Assembly: GCA_028583605.1 (NCBI GenBank)
Contig: CM053327.1
Coordinates: 37,518,126-37,582,125 of the forward strand
Source of the DNA: Dastarcus helophoroides
Taxonomy: Eukaryota > Arthropoda > Insecta > Coleoptera > Bothrideridae
Reading direction: 5' to 3'
DNA length: 64,000 nucleotides
Shown here: positions 44,158-55,984 of the stretch, in pieces
How the letters are laid out: each line of letters starts with the position of its first letter
How positions within the stretch are numbered: position 1 is the stretch's first letter
Made by a program: the position numbers and the translations under genes
The notes under the pieces: model-generated
What the model was told of the DNA's origin: nothing
The model's input: the letters and a program-made list of their open reading frames with translations, nothing else
Database searches by the model: none

Positions 44158-46345
44158 TATTTGGATTATAGGACGCTATCAGAGTGTTACCTACAGCCTT
44201 CTGGATATAATATAAGTTTGCAAATATTTGAAACATTTTTCCATTAAAAAAGTTGTCTATTTTTCATCTCTTGTTCCAAGGAACCTCTACACCAATTTTC
44301 GTCGAAATCAATTCAATAGTTGGGATGTGAAAAGCCAACGAAACAAACGAACAGATAAACACATTTTCGTATTTATTAGTTACAATTAGAATTTACATGA
44401 TGTAACAAAAACCAATGGAAAATATAAGCTTTTTAAATAAAATATTAACGTGACTGCATCTGAAACAGATTTTCCGTGATAAAAAGCACCCTATTTTTTA
44501 TTTCGCCTTCCAAGGAACCTCTATACTAATTGACTTCAGTGATTGAGCCGCGAAAAGCCAACAAACAAAGGGACAGACAAACACATTTTCGCATTTATAT
44601 TTTTTTACGATTAGCATCTATACAGAGTGGACCATAAGTAATGGTACACAGAGCAATGGTAGATAAAAATAAAAATAATGTGATTTAGCTACATTTACCT
44701 TATACTAAAAGTTGATTTTAACAGAGATAGAGGGTGTCAAAATGGAAAAAAAATCGATATTTTCGTATAACTATGGAATAAATTGTAATATAGGCACCAA
44801 GTTTAGCACAAGGGGGTTTCTTAAGTCGACAAACTCTAATTTGCTAACATATTACCAATAGCTGATAGGGGGCGCTACCTGCGCTATCCTGCATAATTCT
44901 AAATCATCATAACTTTTTTGTGCACCCACGTATATTAATTTAAAATGGGTTATTTTATTTCTCCATATTTTTTACGCAAAAAAGGTGTACTTTTTGAAAG
45001 TTGATAAGAGCAACCGTTTCCAAGATATTTGCCTTTAAAGCTCGACGTGTCTTGGTTTTAAATTACTAAGATATTATTTTTCGAAATAGGTTTGGAAAAA
45101 AAATAATCATAAGACAGCTTTGAAACTAATTTATGTCAAATATTACTTTGCTGATAATATTATTACCTAAAGTTTGAAAATTTCAATGAAGAAAATCCAA
45201 AAGAATCAATTTTGTAATTTATTTTCTAACATAGAGATGTGAGATATGATGTCTGAGTCCGCACAAGAAAATTTTAATAGTCTGCGTGGTCAAAGCAGAT
45301 ATTTGGAGATGAATTTCAATAAAAGACAGCCAAATTTTTAATTATTTACAATACCTTTACATGAAAAAGGTCATTTACCTCATACTTATTTCTGAAAATA
45401 AATTTTGTTTTGGTATTTTATTTAAATTTGCTTTATAAATTTAAAAAATATGTGTAATAATAATGTCAGTAGAGCAATATTTGATATAAACTATTTTAGA
45501 GCCAGTTTTATTACTTTTATTTTGAAACCTACTGCGAAAAATTCACATTTACATAACTTAAAATAAACGTACGGCAAACGTTGAAGGCAAATATCTTGAA
45601 AAAGGTTGCTTGTATCAACATTTAAGAAGAATACTTTTTTTTAGTAAAAAATTAAGGTAAATAAAAATATTTATTTAAAATAAGTGTACATGAAGAAACC
45701 CCCCTATGCCAAATTTCTTGTCTATAGTGAAATGTGTTCATCAGTTATGCGAAAAAAGTCACAATTTTTTCTGTTCAACTTTGATACCCTGTATCTCTGT
45801 TAATATCAATTTTTGATGAAAGTTAAATGTGGCTAAATCACGTTATTTTTATACGAAAAGTCTATTCTTGCTTTATGTACCATCAGTTATGGTCCACCCT
45901 GTATAATGTAGTAAAAACCCGTAAAAAAATCCCAGTTTTCTAGATTTATTATTAGTTTGGATCTGTCTGACAGTTTTCCGTGATAAAAGTAAGCCTATTT
46001 TTCATTTCGGATTTCAAGGAAACCCTATATCAATTTTCATCGACATCGGTTCGGTAATTGAGCCGTGAAAAGCCGACAAACAGAGGGCACATTTCCGAAT
46101 TTATATTTAGTTAGGATTAGAATTTACACTACGTAGTAAAAATCCATAAAAAATCTCAGCTTTTTGGATAAATTATTAGTATGGATGTATCTGACATAGT
46201 TTTCGCGTTAAAAACTAACCTATTTTTTTTATCTCGGGTTTCAAGGAACCTCTACACTAATTTTCACCGAAATCCGTTCAAAGATAAAACCGTCAATAGC
46301 CAACAAACAGGAAGACAAACGCATTTTCGTATTTAAATATTAAAT
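44158..46345. repeat. Direct tandem array of a ~215-235-bp LINE/SINE-like tail unit, split by a fold-back element
   Basis: Units at about 44158-44390, 44391-44622, 45902-46130 and 46131-46345 each contain CAAGGAACCTCTA, ATTTTCRTCGAAATC, GCCRACAAACAGACAGACAA and CATTTTCGTATTTA. Units two and three are separated by the 1279-bp element at 44623. The same unit recurs singly at 46925-47062, 55985-56110 (reversed), 56620-57030, 61530-61760 and 62060-62180. It looks like the 3' tail of a non-LTR element or a SINE. Confidence 0.75.
44623..45901. mobile_element. Fold-back element, nearly a complete 1.28-kb palindrome
   Basis: The ends are CAGAGTGGACCATAAG and the complement of CAGGGTGGACCATAAC, flanked by TA on both sides. 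Matching inverted blocks continue inward: ATCTCTGTTAA, GAAACCCCC, AAGATATTTGCCTT, GTCAAATATT. Pairing extends to within roughly 100-150 bases of the centre near 45300. The arms have diverged by small changes, so this is an old insertion. No protein frame. The right arm end recurs alone at 52365-52575. Both this element and the giant fold-back at 41668 have TACAGGGT-type edges. Confidence 0.85.
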
Positions 46346-46357
46346 TAGAATTATTCT

Positions 46358-46500
46358 ATCATCTCTGAAGATGATAGCTTGGCTGTCGAAACGCGTTAAA
46401 GCAACCTTTGTTGTGTTTTTTAATTTTTCTTGGTTTCAGGGGAGAAGATTTGTATTTCAATTTTTGAAGATAACCAAGAAGCAGTCCGTTCTACCAAAAT
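46358..46500. mobile_element. Short inverted element, copy f (plus orientation)
   Basis: CTCTGAAGATGATAGCTTGG CTGTCGAAACGCGTTAAAGC, then AACCTTTGTTGTG, TTTCTTGGTTTCAGGGG and AGATAACCAAGAAGCAGTCC. The core is on the plus strand. Stem II keeps pairing through a wobble (GATAGC/GCTGTC), but the AGAG partner has become AAAG. Confidence 0.75.
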
Positions 46501-47147
46501 TAAAAAAATTGAATTAGAATTTGTGCAAACTAGTCTCTGGTGCGAACTATCGTCTTTGGTACGAATGCAAACTTCCTCGTAGGCAATTTTAATATTAAAT
46601 AGTAACTTTTTTATTCATAAAGTAAAAGCCCTAATTTTTGAGTAATCTGTTTCCTGCGACTTCGTCAAATACCTCTAATGCAACCGAATTGAACTTTCAA
46701 AACAATTATACATTTTAATGGAAGATATTAATTTTTCAGATTGCAAACCGGTAACGTAATATTGCTAAAATCGATAATACAGATACCTATTTTTATGGTA
46801 ATAATTCGGGGACCTCAGAAGAGATGTCGCTTTCAAAATAAAGATCACAGAGTTGACACTCTTATCCTCGATGATTGATTACATCGTACGTTGATTGAAT
46901 AAGGTTATGAAGGTTATTTAAGCTTTCTGGATATAGTTTGGGATCAGAAATAGCCTATTAACTATTCCGCATCGTAAAAAATGTCTATACCAAAATCACT
47001 TCAGTAATTGAGCCGTAGAAAGCGGACAAACAGACAAACACACTTTTGCATTTAGTAATTGGACAAATTACGTGTGAGATGGGCTTCTTTTGTTTGCTCC
47101 TTTCATTAAAATGTCAGAACTGTTATTAAAATTGTGAAATCGTTATA
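46501..47147. other. AT-rich DNA with one tail-unit copy
   Basis: 46925-47062 carries GATCAGAAATAGCC ... GAGCCGTAGAAAGCGGACAA ACAGACAAACAC, a copy of the tail unit described at 44158. Otherwise nothing seen. Confidence 0.4.
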
Positions 47148-47577
47148 GTTATTAGCAGGGGCGGCCTTTGGGGGTGGCAAGCCGGGCAACCGCCCGGGGC
47201 CTTGCTCTTGTAAGGGGCCTCCGCACTCGCGCAATAGCACGAATTCTAATGTTCATTCGAATTTCGAGCCTTAACCGCGCATTATAAAACTGGACTCGCT
47301 CCAATGAATGTTCCTTTCCTTCTCTTTCACACTGACGAAATTTCGTACCAGTGCCACAAGTGCTGCCAACTGCAAGGGCTAAACAAAATCTGATAGTACT
47401 CCATTTTCTTCGTGTTTACGATTCGGGGAATTCCCGTGTTTCATTTCAGCTGTCAACTGTCGTCGGATTATGCTTTTATATTAGAGCAGTCGTTATCATT
47501 TCTAAATCCCTGATCCTTTTAAGACATTAATGCACCTTATTTATCATGATTAATAGTTTGTTATCTTTGTGTTTAAA

Positions 47578-47660
47578 AATTGAAGGACAAAACTTGTCCC
47601 CTGAAGCCAAGAAGGATTTTTTTAATGATACCCAAGGACCGGTCCGTTCCATCAAAAAAA
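47578..47660. mobile_element. Short inverted element, copy g (fragment)
   Basis: ATTGAAGGACAAAACTTGTC CCCTGAAGCCAAGAAGGAT joined directly to ATACCCAAGGACCGGTCCGT TCCATCAAA. The middle is deleted. Confidence 0.65.
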
Positions 47661-47879
47661 ATCTTTGTGTTTATTGATTTTTCTTAGTTTCCAATAAACA
47701 ATTTTAAAAGTCCAAATATATTTATTTATGACTTTGCATTTCTAGTCAAGCATCATCATTGAAATTCATAAGCGTAGGCAGGATTTAGTTCAGGGAGGCG
47801 CAAGAATCATTTTGAAAAATTGATAAAAAAAGAAAACCGGAAAACGTTCCGAGTATATGTATATTTTCATTTAACTACA

Positions 47880-50300
47880 TGAACTGAGTAATCGAATTTT
47901 CAGATTAACTTGGAAATTTGGAGTCGAACTTTGCAAAAACAGTCAGAAAATAAAAACCGATCCTTTCGGAAAACTTTAAAAACTATCCAAATTTCGAAGA
48001 TTTCAAAAAATAGCGATTTTAAAAAATACCGTCGAAATGTCGAGAAAAAGGTTGAAATCTCTTAAAGAAAAGTGAACATTTTCAAGAGAAATTTTAATTT
48101 TGAAAGAGACGAGGAAAAACGAATTTTGGGAAAAAGTTGGAATGTTTAGAAATTCGTGTTTAAAATAAAATTCTAACCTTTCGAAAAATCTCAAAAATTG
48201 TTGAAAATTCGAAAAAATTATATTTTTAAAGGTAGAATTTTGCGAAAAAAAGATGTAATTTTCAAAAAAAGTTGGAACTTTGAGAAAAATTTGTCACTGT
48301 AAACGGAAATTTTCAGAAGCATAAAACATCCCTATTTCTAGTACGAGTCAAAATTTTCAGAATAAGACAACTTTTGAGAAACATGAAATTTTCGGAAACT
48401 TAAATTTGAAAAAAGAATCAGAAAAAAACAAATATTAGAAAAATGAAAGTTCAATTTTGAGAGAAAAATGTAGAATAAAGTCGGAATTTCCAAAGCGATC
48501 AATTTTTTTAAAAAAACCCTATTTTGGGAAAGGATTTTTTAGAAAACCGAAATTGAATAAAATCTCAAACTTTCAGAAGAACTCGAAATTTCGAAATATG
48601 CCAAAATATTTCCAAAGACCAAATGCTGTGAAAAAATTTGCAATTTCTAAAAACGCTTTTCTCGAAATGTTTACTTTTTTATTCTAATTTTGACATAATA
48701 TTTAAATTTCAATAAAGAAATTAAATGTACAAGAAATCTTTTTCTCGAAATTACTCAAAAATATTTTTCGCAACATTTTTAATTTTTGATAATATGCTGA
48801 CCTAATTTAGAGAAAACAGGCGTATTTCGAGAAAACTGAAATTTAAAGGAAAAGCCAATTTCGAGGAAAAAGTCCAGAAAGGTCCAGAAACTAAAACATG
48901 GCATTTTGAAATTTAAAGTCAATATTTCGAAAATAAGGCGAAATATGAAGATGAAATTTCTAGTCAAATTTAAAAAAGACAAAATTTAAAAAATTCAAAA
49001 TTTAAAAAAGTCAAAATTTAAAAAAGTCAAAATTTAAATAAAAGACAAATATTCAGAAAAGTGGCCTAATTTTGATAGAAAAAATGATTTCCGAAAGAAG
49101 AGCCCAAAAAGTGGAATTTTGGGAATAAAGTCGAAATTTCTGAAAAGACGAAATTAAACTAATTTTAAGAGAAATTCAAAATTTTTAGCAAAGTTGAATA
49201 TCGAATTTTGATATAAAAATATCGGGAAAAAGGCAAATTTTAAGAAACTTGTTAAAAGTTCTGAAAAATCAAATTCCAAATTATCAAAATCTTCAGAAAA
49301 AACCCGATGTTAATAAAAATAAAGGAATTAAAAAAAACAAAATCTCTGAAAAGCAGTTGACATTTCTAGAAAAACTACCAAATGAAGCATCAAAGATCGA
49401 AAATTTCCAGAAAAAATTCAAACTTAAGGAAAAAGTGCAACTTTGAGAATAGCCGTCCGTTTGTGGAAAAAACGAGTCTTGAAAAAAAAGTCAAAATTTT
49501 AAGAAAGTACGAATTTCCAGGAAAAATATTCACTTTTCCGGGAACATGCAGGATGGGATTTCAGGATAATTTTAAATTTGCGAAAAAAAGGCGGATTTTG
49601 AGAAAAATATCAAAGTTTCGATTTTTCTAAATTTAGTAAACACTCGAAATTCTTCAGAGAGAGTGAAATTTTGTCGAAATTTTGGAAAAAGGACAAATTT
49701 TGAGAAAAATGTAATTTCTAGATTTTTCTCTTGAGCGCTTGAATCAGAGGCAGACATGCGCCCTGTTCTGCCTTACCCTGAGTCAGAAAATGTCCAATAT
49801 TGAAATAATCGTCGAAATTTTGAGAAACAAGTTGTATTTCCCCATTCAAGGGGAAATTTTCTCGGAATTTTTGTCTTTTTACAAAATTTCTAAAAAAGTC
49901 ATTATAAAAATTTCCAGATACATATTGTTATTAAAAAAAATCGATCAAGTTTTAAGCAAAAGGGTAAATCTTGATAAAAAAAGACGAAATTTTCAGAAAA
50001 TCAAAGTTTAAAGAGAAGTCGAAGTTTCCGGAAAAAACTTATTTTGAGAAATGATAGAATTTCGAAAAATAAAACGATGAATTTTGAGATAAAAATTCGA
50101 AATGTTTAGTTAAGTAGAATTCTGATAAAATAAATTGAATTTTAGGAATACATTTGAAATTTCCAAAGAAATTTATGAAAAAAGACGAATTTCGTGAAAC
50201 AAGTCGAAATTTCGAGAAAATATCAATAGCTTAAAGAAGGACGACTTTTGTCGAATGGAAATTTTTTTAAAAAAAGTTTCCTCAGTTCAATATAAATTTT
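47880..50300. repeat. Eroded purine-rich satellite inside the hAT-type element
   Basis: GAAAAAGTCGAAATTTC-like words at irregular intervals, with many small Lys/Asn/Phe-rich open frames that are not genes. The polarity is mostly purine-rich on plus. Confidence 0.6.
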
Positions 50301-50667
50301 CGTTAACCACACGAGCTGGGGGGGGGGCAAGCGCCCTACCCTGCCCTATTCTGACACTACGTCTATGTTAAAACTAATTCCACAACGACGAGGGCCTCTT
50401 AAAGATCTACCCGCCCGGAGCCTCGCAATGGCTAAGGCCGCCCCTGGTTACTAGGGTACCAAAAGTGGTTTAAGGATAATAACGCACCGAGGTCGACAGT
50501 GTACGACAATGTACGTCGATCGAGAACATTATTATCGGCTGTAACACCCGTGGTGCCTTTAACGTTTAATGTTCTACAAATCTATTATTTAATTTGAATT
50601 TTGTTGACATTTACCATTCATTAATTTGTAACATCTATTACGTTAAAGTGATTTGATGGAAAAGAAA

Positions 50668-50778
50668 GTTGAAATGCAAATCTTGTCCTCTGAAACCAAG
50701 AAAGAATCGTTCTTGGTTTCAGGGGACAAGATTTGTATTTCAATATTTGAAGATAACCAAGGACTAGTCCGTTGCACA
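50668..50778. mobile_element. Short inverted element, copy h
   Basis: GAAATGCAAATCTTGTCCTC TGAAACCAAGAAAGA and then at once its complement TTCTTGGTTTCAGGGGACAA GATTTG, ending AACCAAGGACTAGTCCGTTG. The arms meet with almost no spacer, a strong hairpin without the ribozyme core. Confidence 0.75.
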
Positions 50779-51627
50779 AAAAAACAAAATAAAGAAAATA
50801 AAAGAAAGTCGCAATCAAAATTGTTTGTAAACGCCACTGTTATACACATCAGGGAAGTCAAACACTGTCCATAGGGAGAATCTTAATGAGAGGTTTAACA
50901 TTGAGAGCTAATAGCGGGATAGATGGGCGGTGCCTTGTATTCTCCTACACCGGTGTAAACAATTCAATGTAGAGCGCAGCCATCAGTGCTGGTGGAGATT
51001 TCAGTAGTACATCATAGCTTCTAACATGTTTTGTTACGGAATTACTACTGGCAGGCAACAGTTTTATTAAAATTTGCGTACCACATGTTGTTTGTTCTTT
51101 TAGTCCGTTGATTTAATCAACGTCTGAGGTAAAATAAGACTGATATTCTTTGATAACCAAAATAAATAAACGAGATTTCTTAAACAAAATTAATAATAAT
51201 TTTTATGAAGAATATAACATAATAACTCTTTAAACATAACAATATAAGAAGTTTAAATAAGCAGCTAGACTGTGCTAAACAATATTTTTGTCTGTTGTAA
51301 AACTCTCGACGAGTTTTTTCTGACATCTAAACTAGAAGATACGAGCATGCTGCGTCAAAGTAGGGGAATACATTCAGCGACCGTAGAAAACTATGGAAGG
51401 GACAATTCTTAGCGTTTTACATGGACAATAAAAATTTTTCCTTATCTGTATAGTTATGCCCTTACTACTATAACGTATCTTAAAATAGGGCTGTTATTGT
51501 AAAATAACAAACCTGTAGAACATTCTATATTTTTTACCAATTACGCACAAAGTAACTTAAACAAATCAATTAATTAGAGAAAAGATTCAATTAGAAATTA
51601 CATAATTAAGAAGAATCGAAAAGGTAC
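50779..51627. other. Intergenic DNA, 3' side of the small WAP-like gene
   Basis: Unique-looking AT-rich sequence; no gene seen. Confidence 0.3.
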
Positions 51628-51825
51628 TTACGGCTTTATGCAAATCATTTTCCCTTTACACTTGCAGCAGAGACTCGTAGGGGGTTTGCAGTCTGCATTA
51701 GTGGTGCATTTGTGAGCATTTTTTATTATTACAGGACACTGACTTGGGTTGCAACCGATGGCTGCACTCCCTATTACAGTTAAACAAAAAATTACAACTA
51801 GAACCAAAATCGTGTGCAGTTTCAT
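51628..51825 (-). CDS. Small secreted cysteine-rich peptide, WAP-like
   Basis: A 65-codon frame from ATG at 51825. Residues 1-23 are a signal peptide (MKLHTILVLVVIFCLTVIGS AAI). The mature part has eight cysteines: CNPSQC, a Cys in HKC, ADC, LCCKC and MIC. The order C..CP..C..DC..CC..C...C..P fits a shortened WAP (four-disulphide core) domain, typically a secreted protease inhibitor or antimicrobial peptide. The stop lies inside a good donor sequence (CC|GTAAGT), so the true gene may splice onward instead of ending at ...CIKP. It is not frameshifted. It shares strand and fold type with the WAP exons at 63583-64000, so the two may be members of a cluster. Confidence 0.6.
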   Translation of the reverse strand: MKLHTILVLVVIFCLTVIGSAAIGCNPSQCPVIIKNAHKCTTNADCKPPTSLCCKCKGKMICIKP

Positions 51826-52102
51826 TTTTTTTGCGAACGGAATTCTTTAGCACTTTTGCACCTTCGCTTAACTTGTATTATTATGGAATAAATTATTATC
51901 ACTTTCAGATAACCTCTTGCGTGCACCGCGTTAACGGCAATAAAAAATTATGTATAATTTACTTGTAACAATAAAATATCTTTTAACTATATGTTTCCTG
52001 TTGATAATTATCGAGCGCTGGAAAATACATTATATAAATACGATAAGATTCGTTTTTATTGCAGCGATATTTTATTTCTAAGAAAATCGCTCTTGTAATG
52101 TC

Positions 52103-53070
52103 CTAATGTACAGGCCCGGATTTAAACCTATTGGAGCAATTGAGTCCAATCGGGCTCTGCGCTTGAAGGGGCCCCGGATCACCACCAAAATTAACAAAAA
52201 GTTATTTTTCGAAATTTAAAACAAATTGCCTTTGACGATAAAGATTGAATTATAAATTATTCAAATAATTAAAAATCAGTCAAGTTCACATTGACGGATC
52301 AGATTTATTATTGTGTTTATTATAATACTAGCTGCTACCGTAGCAAATTAGAATTTCTTGACCAAAGAAACCCCCCTATGGCAAATTTCTTGTCTATAGT
52401 AAAATGTGTGCATCAGTTATGCGAAAAAATTACAATTTTTTTTTCAACTTTGACACCCTCTATCTCTGTTGATATCAACTTTTGGTATAAGATAAATGTA
52501 GCTAAATCACGTTATTTTTATACGAAAAATCTACTCTTGCTCTATGTACCAATACTTATGGTCCACCTTGTGTATTCATATATACAAGGCTTATTAAATA
52601 ACACTTTATGCAATCAACTATCCAAAGTTACAAACAGTTTATGCAATTTCATGGTTAATTAAATTGAAAGTGTTCAATTTGTTTTGTTTTACACATGACT
52701 CGATAACAGCACAAACATTATTTTATTTCCGGTAGCTACTCAGCCAAAAAAACATGTCCATTTGAAGCAAAAAATATTCCTGAGTAGGAAGGTTGTCATA
52801 AGATAGCACGGCAGTGACAACGAACACACTTTCCCATTTATAAAATTAGTTCAGATGAACGCAATAAAATAAATGGGACTAAAGTACTACGTAAAAAATT
52901 AACAGAAAAACAATATACCTAAGTCCGCTATCCAAAGTCACAAACGAGCGATTAAAATAAGTTGTTTGTAAATTATATTAAATTGCATTTTATTTAAATA
53001 TTTAATAGAGGGCCCCGCAAAAAAAATCTAATCGGTTCCCGCATTTACCGGATCCGGGCCTGCTGACCTA
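52103..53070. mobile_element. hAT-type element with CAGGCCCGGAT ends
   Basis: The ends CAGGCCCGGAT (52111) and the complement ending at 53062 flank 952 bp. The flanks CTAATGTA and CTGACCTA match at five of eight positions, a decayed 8-bp duplication. The subterminal regions are also inverted and GC-rich (GAAGGGGCCCC / GAGGGCCCCGC). No transposase frame. Confidence 0.65.
52365..52575. repeat. Solo end of the 44623-type fold-back element
   Basis: AAAGAAACCCCCCTATGGCA AATTTCTTGTC ... CTCTATCTCTGTTGATATCA ... TATGGTCCACCTTGTG matches the right arm of the element at 44623-45901 in direct orientation. It lies nested in the hAT-type element. Confidence 0.8.
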
Positions 53071-53584
53071 GTTACTTGACAAGAATATGTAATTCATTCG
53101 GCGATTATTTCGTTAAAGTGTCGCAAAAAAACGTATTTTCGTTTTTGTATTATGACATAACACGTTCAAAAAATTTTAAATTTAAAAAAAGGTTGTGTTA
53201 AAAATGCGATTTTTTATTTTTAATATAATTTAATTTTAAAACAGCTCTTAAAATAATTGAACTTCACTTTGTGTCGCCATTTCTATTCTAGAAAAAGAAA
53301 ATATAGTTGAAATTTTAACCTTAAACTCGACATTTTTATGCTTTCTCTGAGGTAACCTTAACAATTTTTTTTCCAAATTTTGATACCTCTTAATTTCGAC
53401 TTTAAAATGTATATTTTTGATTTCAAAACGTTTTTTTTTTATCTTGGAAACATCGAAATTTAAAATTTAAGCCCAAAATTTAAGTCTTACAATTAAGGCT
53501 TAAAAAGTTATAGTTTCTTAGAAATTTTCATTTGGGATTTAAAATTTCCTTTTTATTTATTTGGTGGAAGCTTCTTTAGTCTTG

Positions 53585-53912
53585 TTGAGCGATTTAGGAT
53601 AGGAGGGAAAGTTGTGGTTACCATAACGAGTTACCGCCACGAAGCATATTCCACTTTTAACATTAGAGCCTATTAAAGAGCATTTTATTATTTATTTGAT
53701 TTATTTTTACACGATACAAGGGTCCAAAAGGATAGGTCAATATTGGAAATATCTGAAAATAAATTCTGTTTACCCACATTTTATATTTGTGGTTCGGATA
53801 CTTATATCGTGTGGAAACGAATCTAATATTTATTGATAATTGTTGTCTACTAGTGTGGGTCCCAACTACACTACATATTTCCTAGTTTTAAGTTTTCACT
53901 TCTGTCGGCAGC
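53585..53912. repeat. Dispersed repeat, copy 2 (mate at 40690-41013)
   Basis: The uninterrupted version, ending CTAGTTTTAAGTTTTCACTT CTGTCGGCAGC. Confidence 0.65.
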
Positions 53913-53961
53913 CTTTAAGACTGTCTATTTTTTTTTTCAAAATTTTGATACTTCGTAATTT

Positions 53962-54075
53962 CGAAAATTGAAATACAGGACTTGTCCCCTGAAACCAAGA
54001 AAGATCAAAAAACACAACAAACGTTGCTCTAACGCGTTTCGACAGCCAAGCGGTCATCTTCAGAGAGATACTCGT
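53962..54075. mobile_element. Short inverted element, copy i (half element with ribozyme-like core)
   Basis: Same structure as copy e. CGTAATTTCGA occurs just left (to about 53964) and just right (from about 54074), a likely 11-bp duplication. Confidence 0.75.
54022..54068 (-). ncRNA. Hammerhead-ribozyme-like motif
   Basis: Minus strand: CTCT, CTGAAGA, T, GACCGC-TTG-GCTGTC (one mismatch in stem II), GAAA, CGCGTT, AGAG. The core and stem I are intact; stem II is weakened. Confidence 0.4.
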
Positions 54076-54541
54076 AATTTCGACTTTAAAATCTATATTT
54101 TGATTTCAAAACGTTTGTTTATCATTATGAAAATATAACGAAATTTCAAATTTAAACCCATTTAAGTCTTAAATTTGACTTTAATTCAAAAAGTCATTTT
54201 TTTTCTTCGAAATTTTGATTTTGAATTTATAATTTCCCTTTTATTTCTCTTTGTAATTTCGAGTTTAGGGTCGAGGGATGCCTGCTTGTTACAGAGCTGC
54301 TCATAAGGTAAAAAAAATAATGAAAATATAATTGAAAATTGATATAATCCTGTAAATGTAAGCAAAATTGAATGTTCTTGTCATTCATCTTGTTGCAGAC
54401 TCACTATTAAAATTTAATTTATTATTACCTAGAAATATTAACGAAATCGTCAAATTCGTTTTGAAAAATAAAAAAAACATGACAATTGAGATTTATTGAA
54501 AATTAATTATTCGGTACAATATGCTTTAAAAATATGTTTAT

Positions 54542-55857
54542 TTAGCCCGGATAATGTTTTTCCGATTGATGTTCAACCGGATAGTGTTTTTCCTTTGATT
54601 GTTCTACAGTATGTTTTTCCTGTTTATATTGTACTGTGTACTGTTTTTCCTGTGAGTGTTCTACTGGATAGTGTTTTTCCTGTGTGTGTTGTACTGGATA
54701 GTGTTTTTCCTGTATGTGTTCAACCTTATATTGTTTTTCTGGTAGATGTCCAACCAAATAATGTTTTTCTGCTTGGTATTCGACTGAATACTGTTTTTCC
54801 GATGGGTACGCTATTGGATAATGTTTTTCGGATTGATGTTCAACCGCACAGTGTTTTTCCGGTTGGAGTTCTACCGCATAGTGTTTTTCCGGTTGGAGTT
54901 CTATCCCATAGTATTTTTCCGGTTGAAGTTCTACCCCATAGTGTTTTTCCTGTTGGAGTTCTACCCCATAGTGTTTCTCCGGTTGGAGTTCTACAGCATA
55001 GTGTTTTTCTGATTGGTGCTCTAACGGATAGTGTTTTTCCGATTGGTGTTCTATCGGATAGTGTTTTTCTGATTTATGTTCTATCGGATAGTGTTTTTCT
55101 GATTTGTATTCTATCGGATAGTGTTTTTCCGATTGGTGTTCTATCGGATAGTGTTTTTCTGATTTATGTTCTATCGGATAATGTTTTTCTGATTTGTATT
55201 CTATCGGATAGTGTTTTTCTGATTGGTGTTCTACTGGATAGTGTTTTTCTGATTGGTGTTCTATTGGATAGTGTTTTTCTGATTGGTAGTTCTACCGGGT
55301 AGTGTTTTTCTGATTGGTGTTCTACCGGATAGTGTTTTTCTGATTGGTGTTCTATCGGATAGTGTTTTTCTGATTGGTGTTCTATCGGATAGTGTTTTTC
55401 TGGTTGGTGTTCTACTGAATAGTGTTTTTCCGATGAGTGTTGTGTTTGATGGTGTTTTTCTGGTAGATGTTCTACCAGGTAAACCTTTTCCTGTGGGTGC
55501 TCTGCTGGATAGTGTTTTTCTGATTGGTGTTCTACCGAATGGTGTTTTTCCGGTTGGTGTTCTACAGCATAATATTTTTCCTCTTGATGTCCTACTGAAT
55601 AATGTTTTTCTGGTGGGTGTTCCACCGCGTAGTATTTTTCCGGTGGATGTTCTACCGAATGGTGTTTATCCGGTGGATGTTCTACCACATAGTGTTTTTC
55701 CGGTTGGTGTTCTACCGAATAATGTTTTTCCGATTGATGTTGTACAGGAGAGTGTTTTTCTTGGATATATTCTACCGTCTTGTGTTCTACCGTCTTGTAT
55801 ACTTCAGGTTGATGTCCTACTGGGGAGTGTGCTACAGGTTGGTGTTCTACCGATGCG
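54542..55857 (-). CDS. Decapeptide-repeat His/Glu-rich protein, last exon (one frame break)
   Basis: On the minus strand, after the acceptor TTGTTTTCTAG (exon starts 55857), the frame encodes about 40 tandem ten-residue units near SEKHYPVEHQ. The 30-bp DNA repeat is clear. The units at the two ends are more divergent than those in the middle. The protein stops after HYPG at 54542. An extra base near 55285 shifts the frame, and the same decapeptide continues in the next frame, so the gene is broken or that base is an error. The 5' exon, presumably with a start and signal peptide, is not identified. Repetitive His/Glu/Tyr-rich chains of this kind are usually secreted structural or metal-binding proteins of insects; that role is inference. 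The long plus-strand frame rich in DSVFLIGVL is the complement of the repeat. Confidence 0.6.
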
Positions 55858-55984
55858 CTAGAAAACAATAACAATAATAAATAGCTTTCAAAGTCTTCTA
55901 CTTTCAATTTACATTTTCATGAAATTTTTGTTTTCCAAAGGTTGATTAAAATCCTAAAATAAATAAGTTTTGAAACCTTTCTAA

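Larger units (their letters stand above)
47148..50454. mobile_element. hAT-type element with CAGGGGCGGCCTT ends, satellite-filled
   Basis: The ends CAGGGGCGGCCTT at 47156 and the complement ending at 50446 are classic hAT termini. The flanks GTTATTAG (47148-47155) and GTTACTAG (50447-50454) are an 8-bp duplication with one change. The first 60 bases are strikingly GC-rich (GCAACCGCCCGGGGCCTTGC). The interior holds a copy of the short inverted element (47578-47660) and about 2.4 kb of eroded AAATTTCGA satellite. No transposase. Confidence 0.82.
53160..54270. repeat. Eroded satellite with embedded dispersed repeat
   Basis: AAATTTCGAC-like words at 53280-53560 and 53930-54270 flank the dispersed repeat at 53585-53912. 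No gene. Confidence 0.5.

Noticed and set aside
54496..55861. Long plus-strand frames of repeated DSVFLIGVL-type units
   Set aside because: They are the complement of the 30-bp repeat. The minus strand has a splice acceptor, a hydrophilic protein and a sensible stop.
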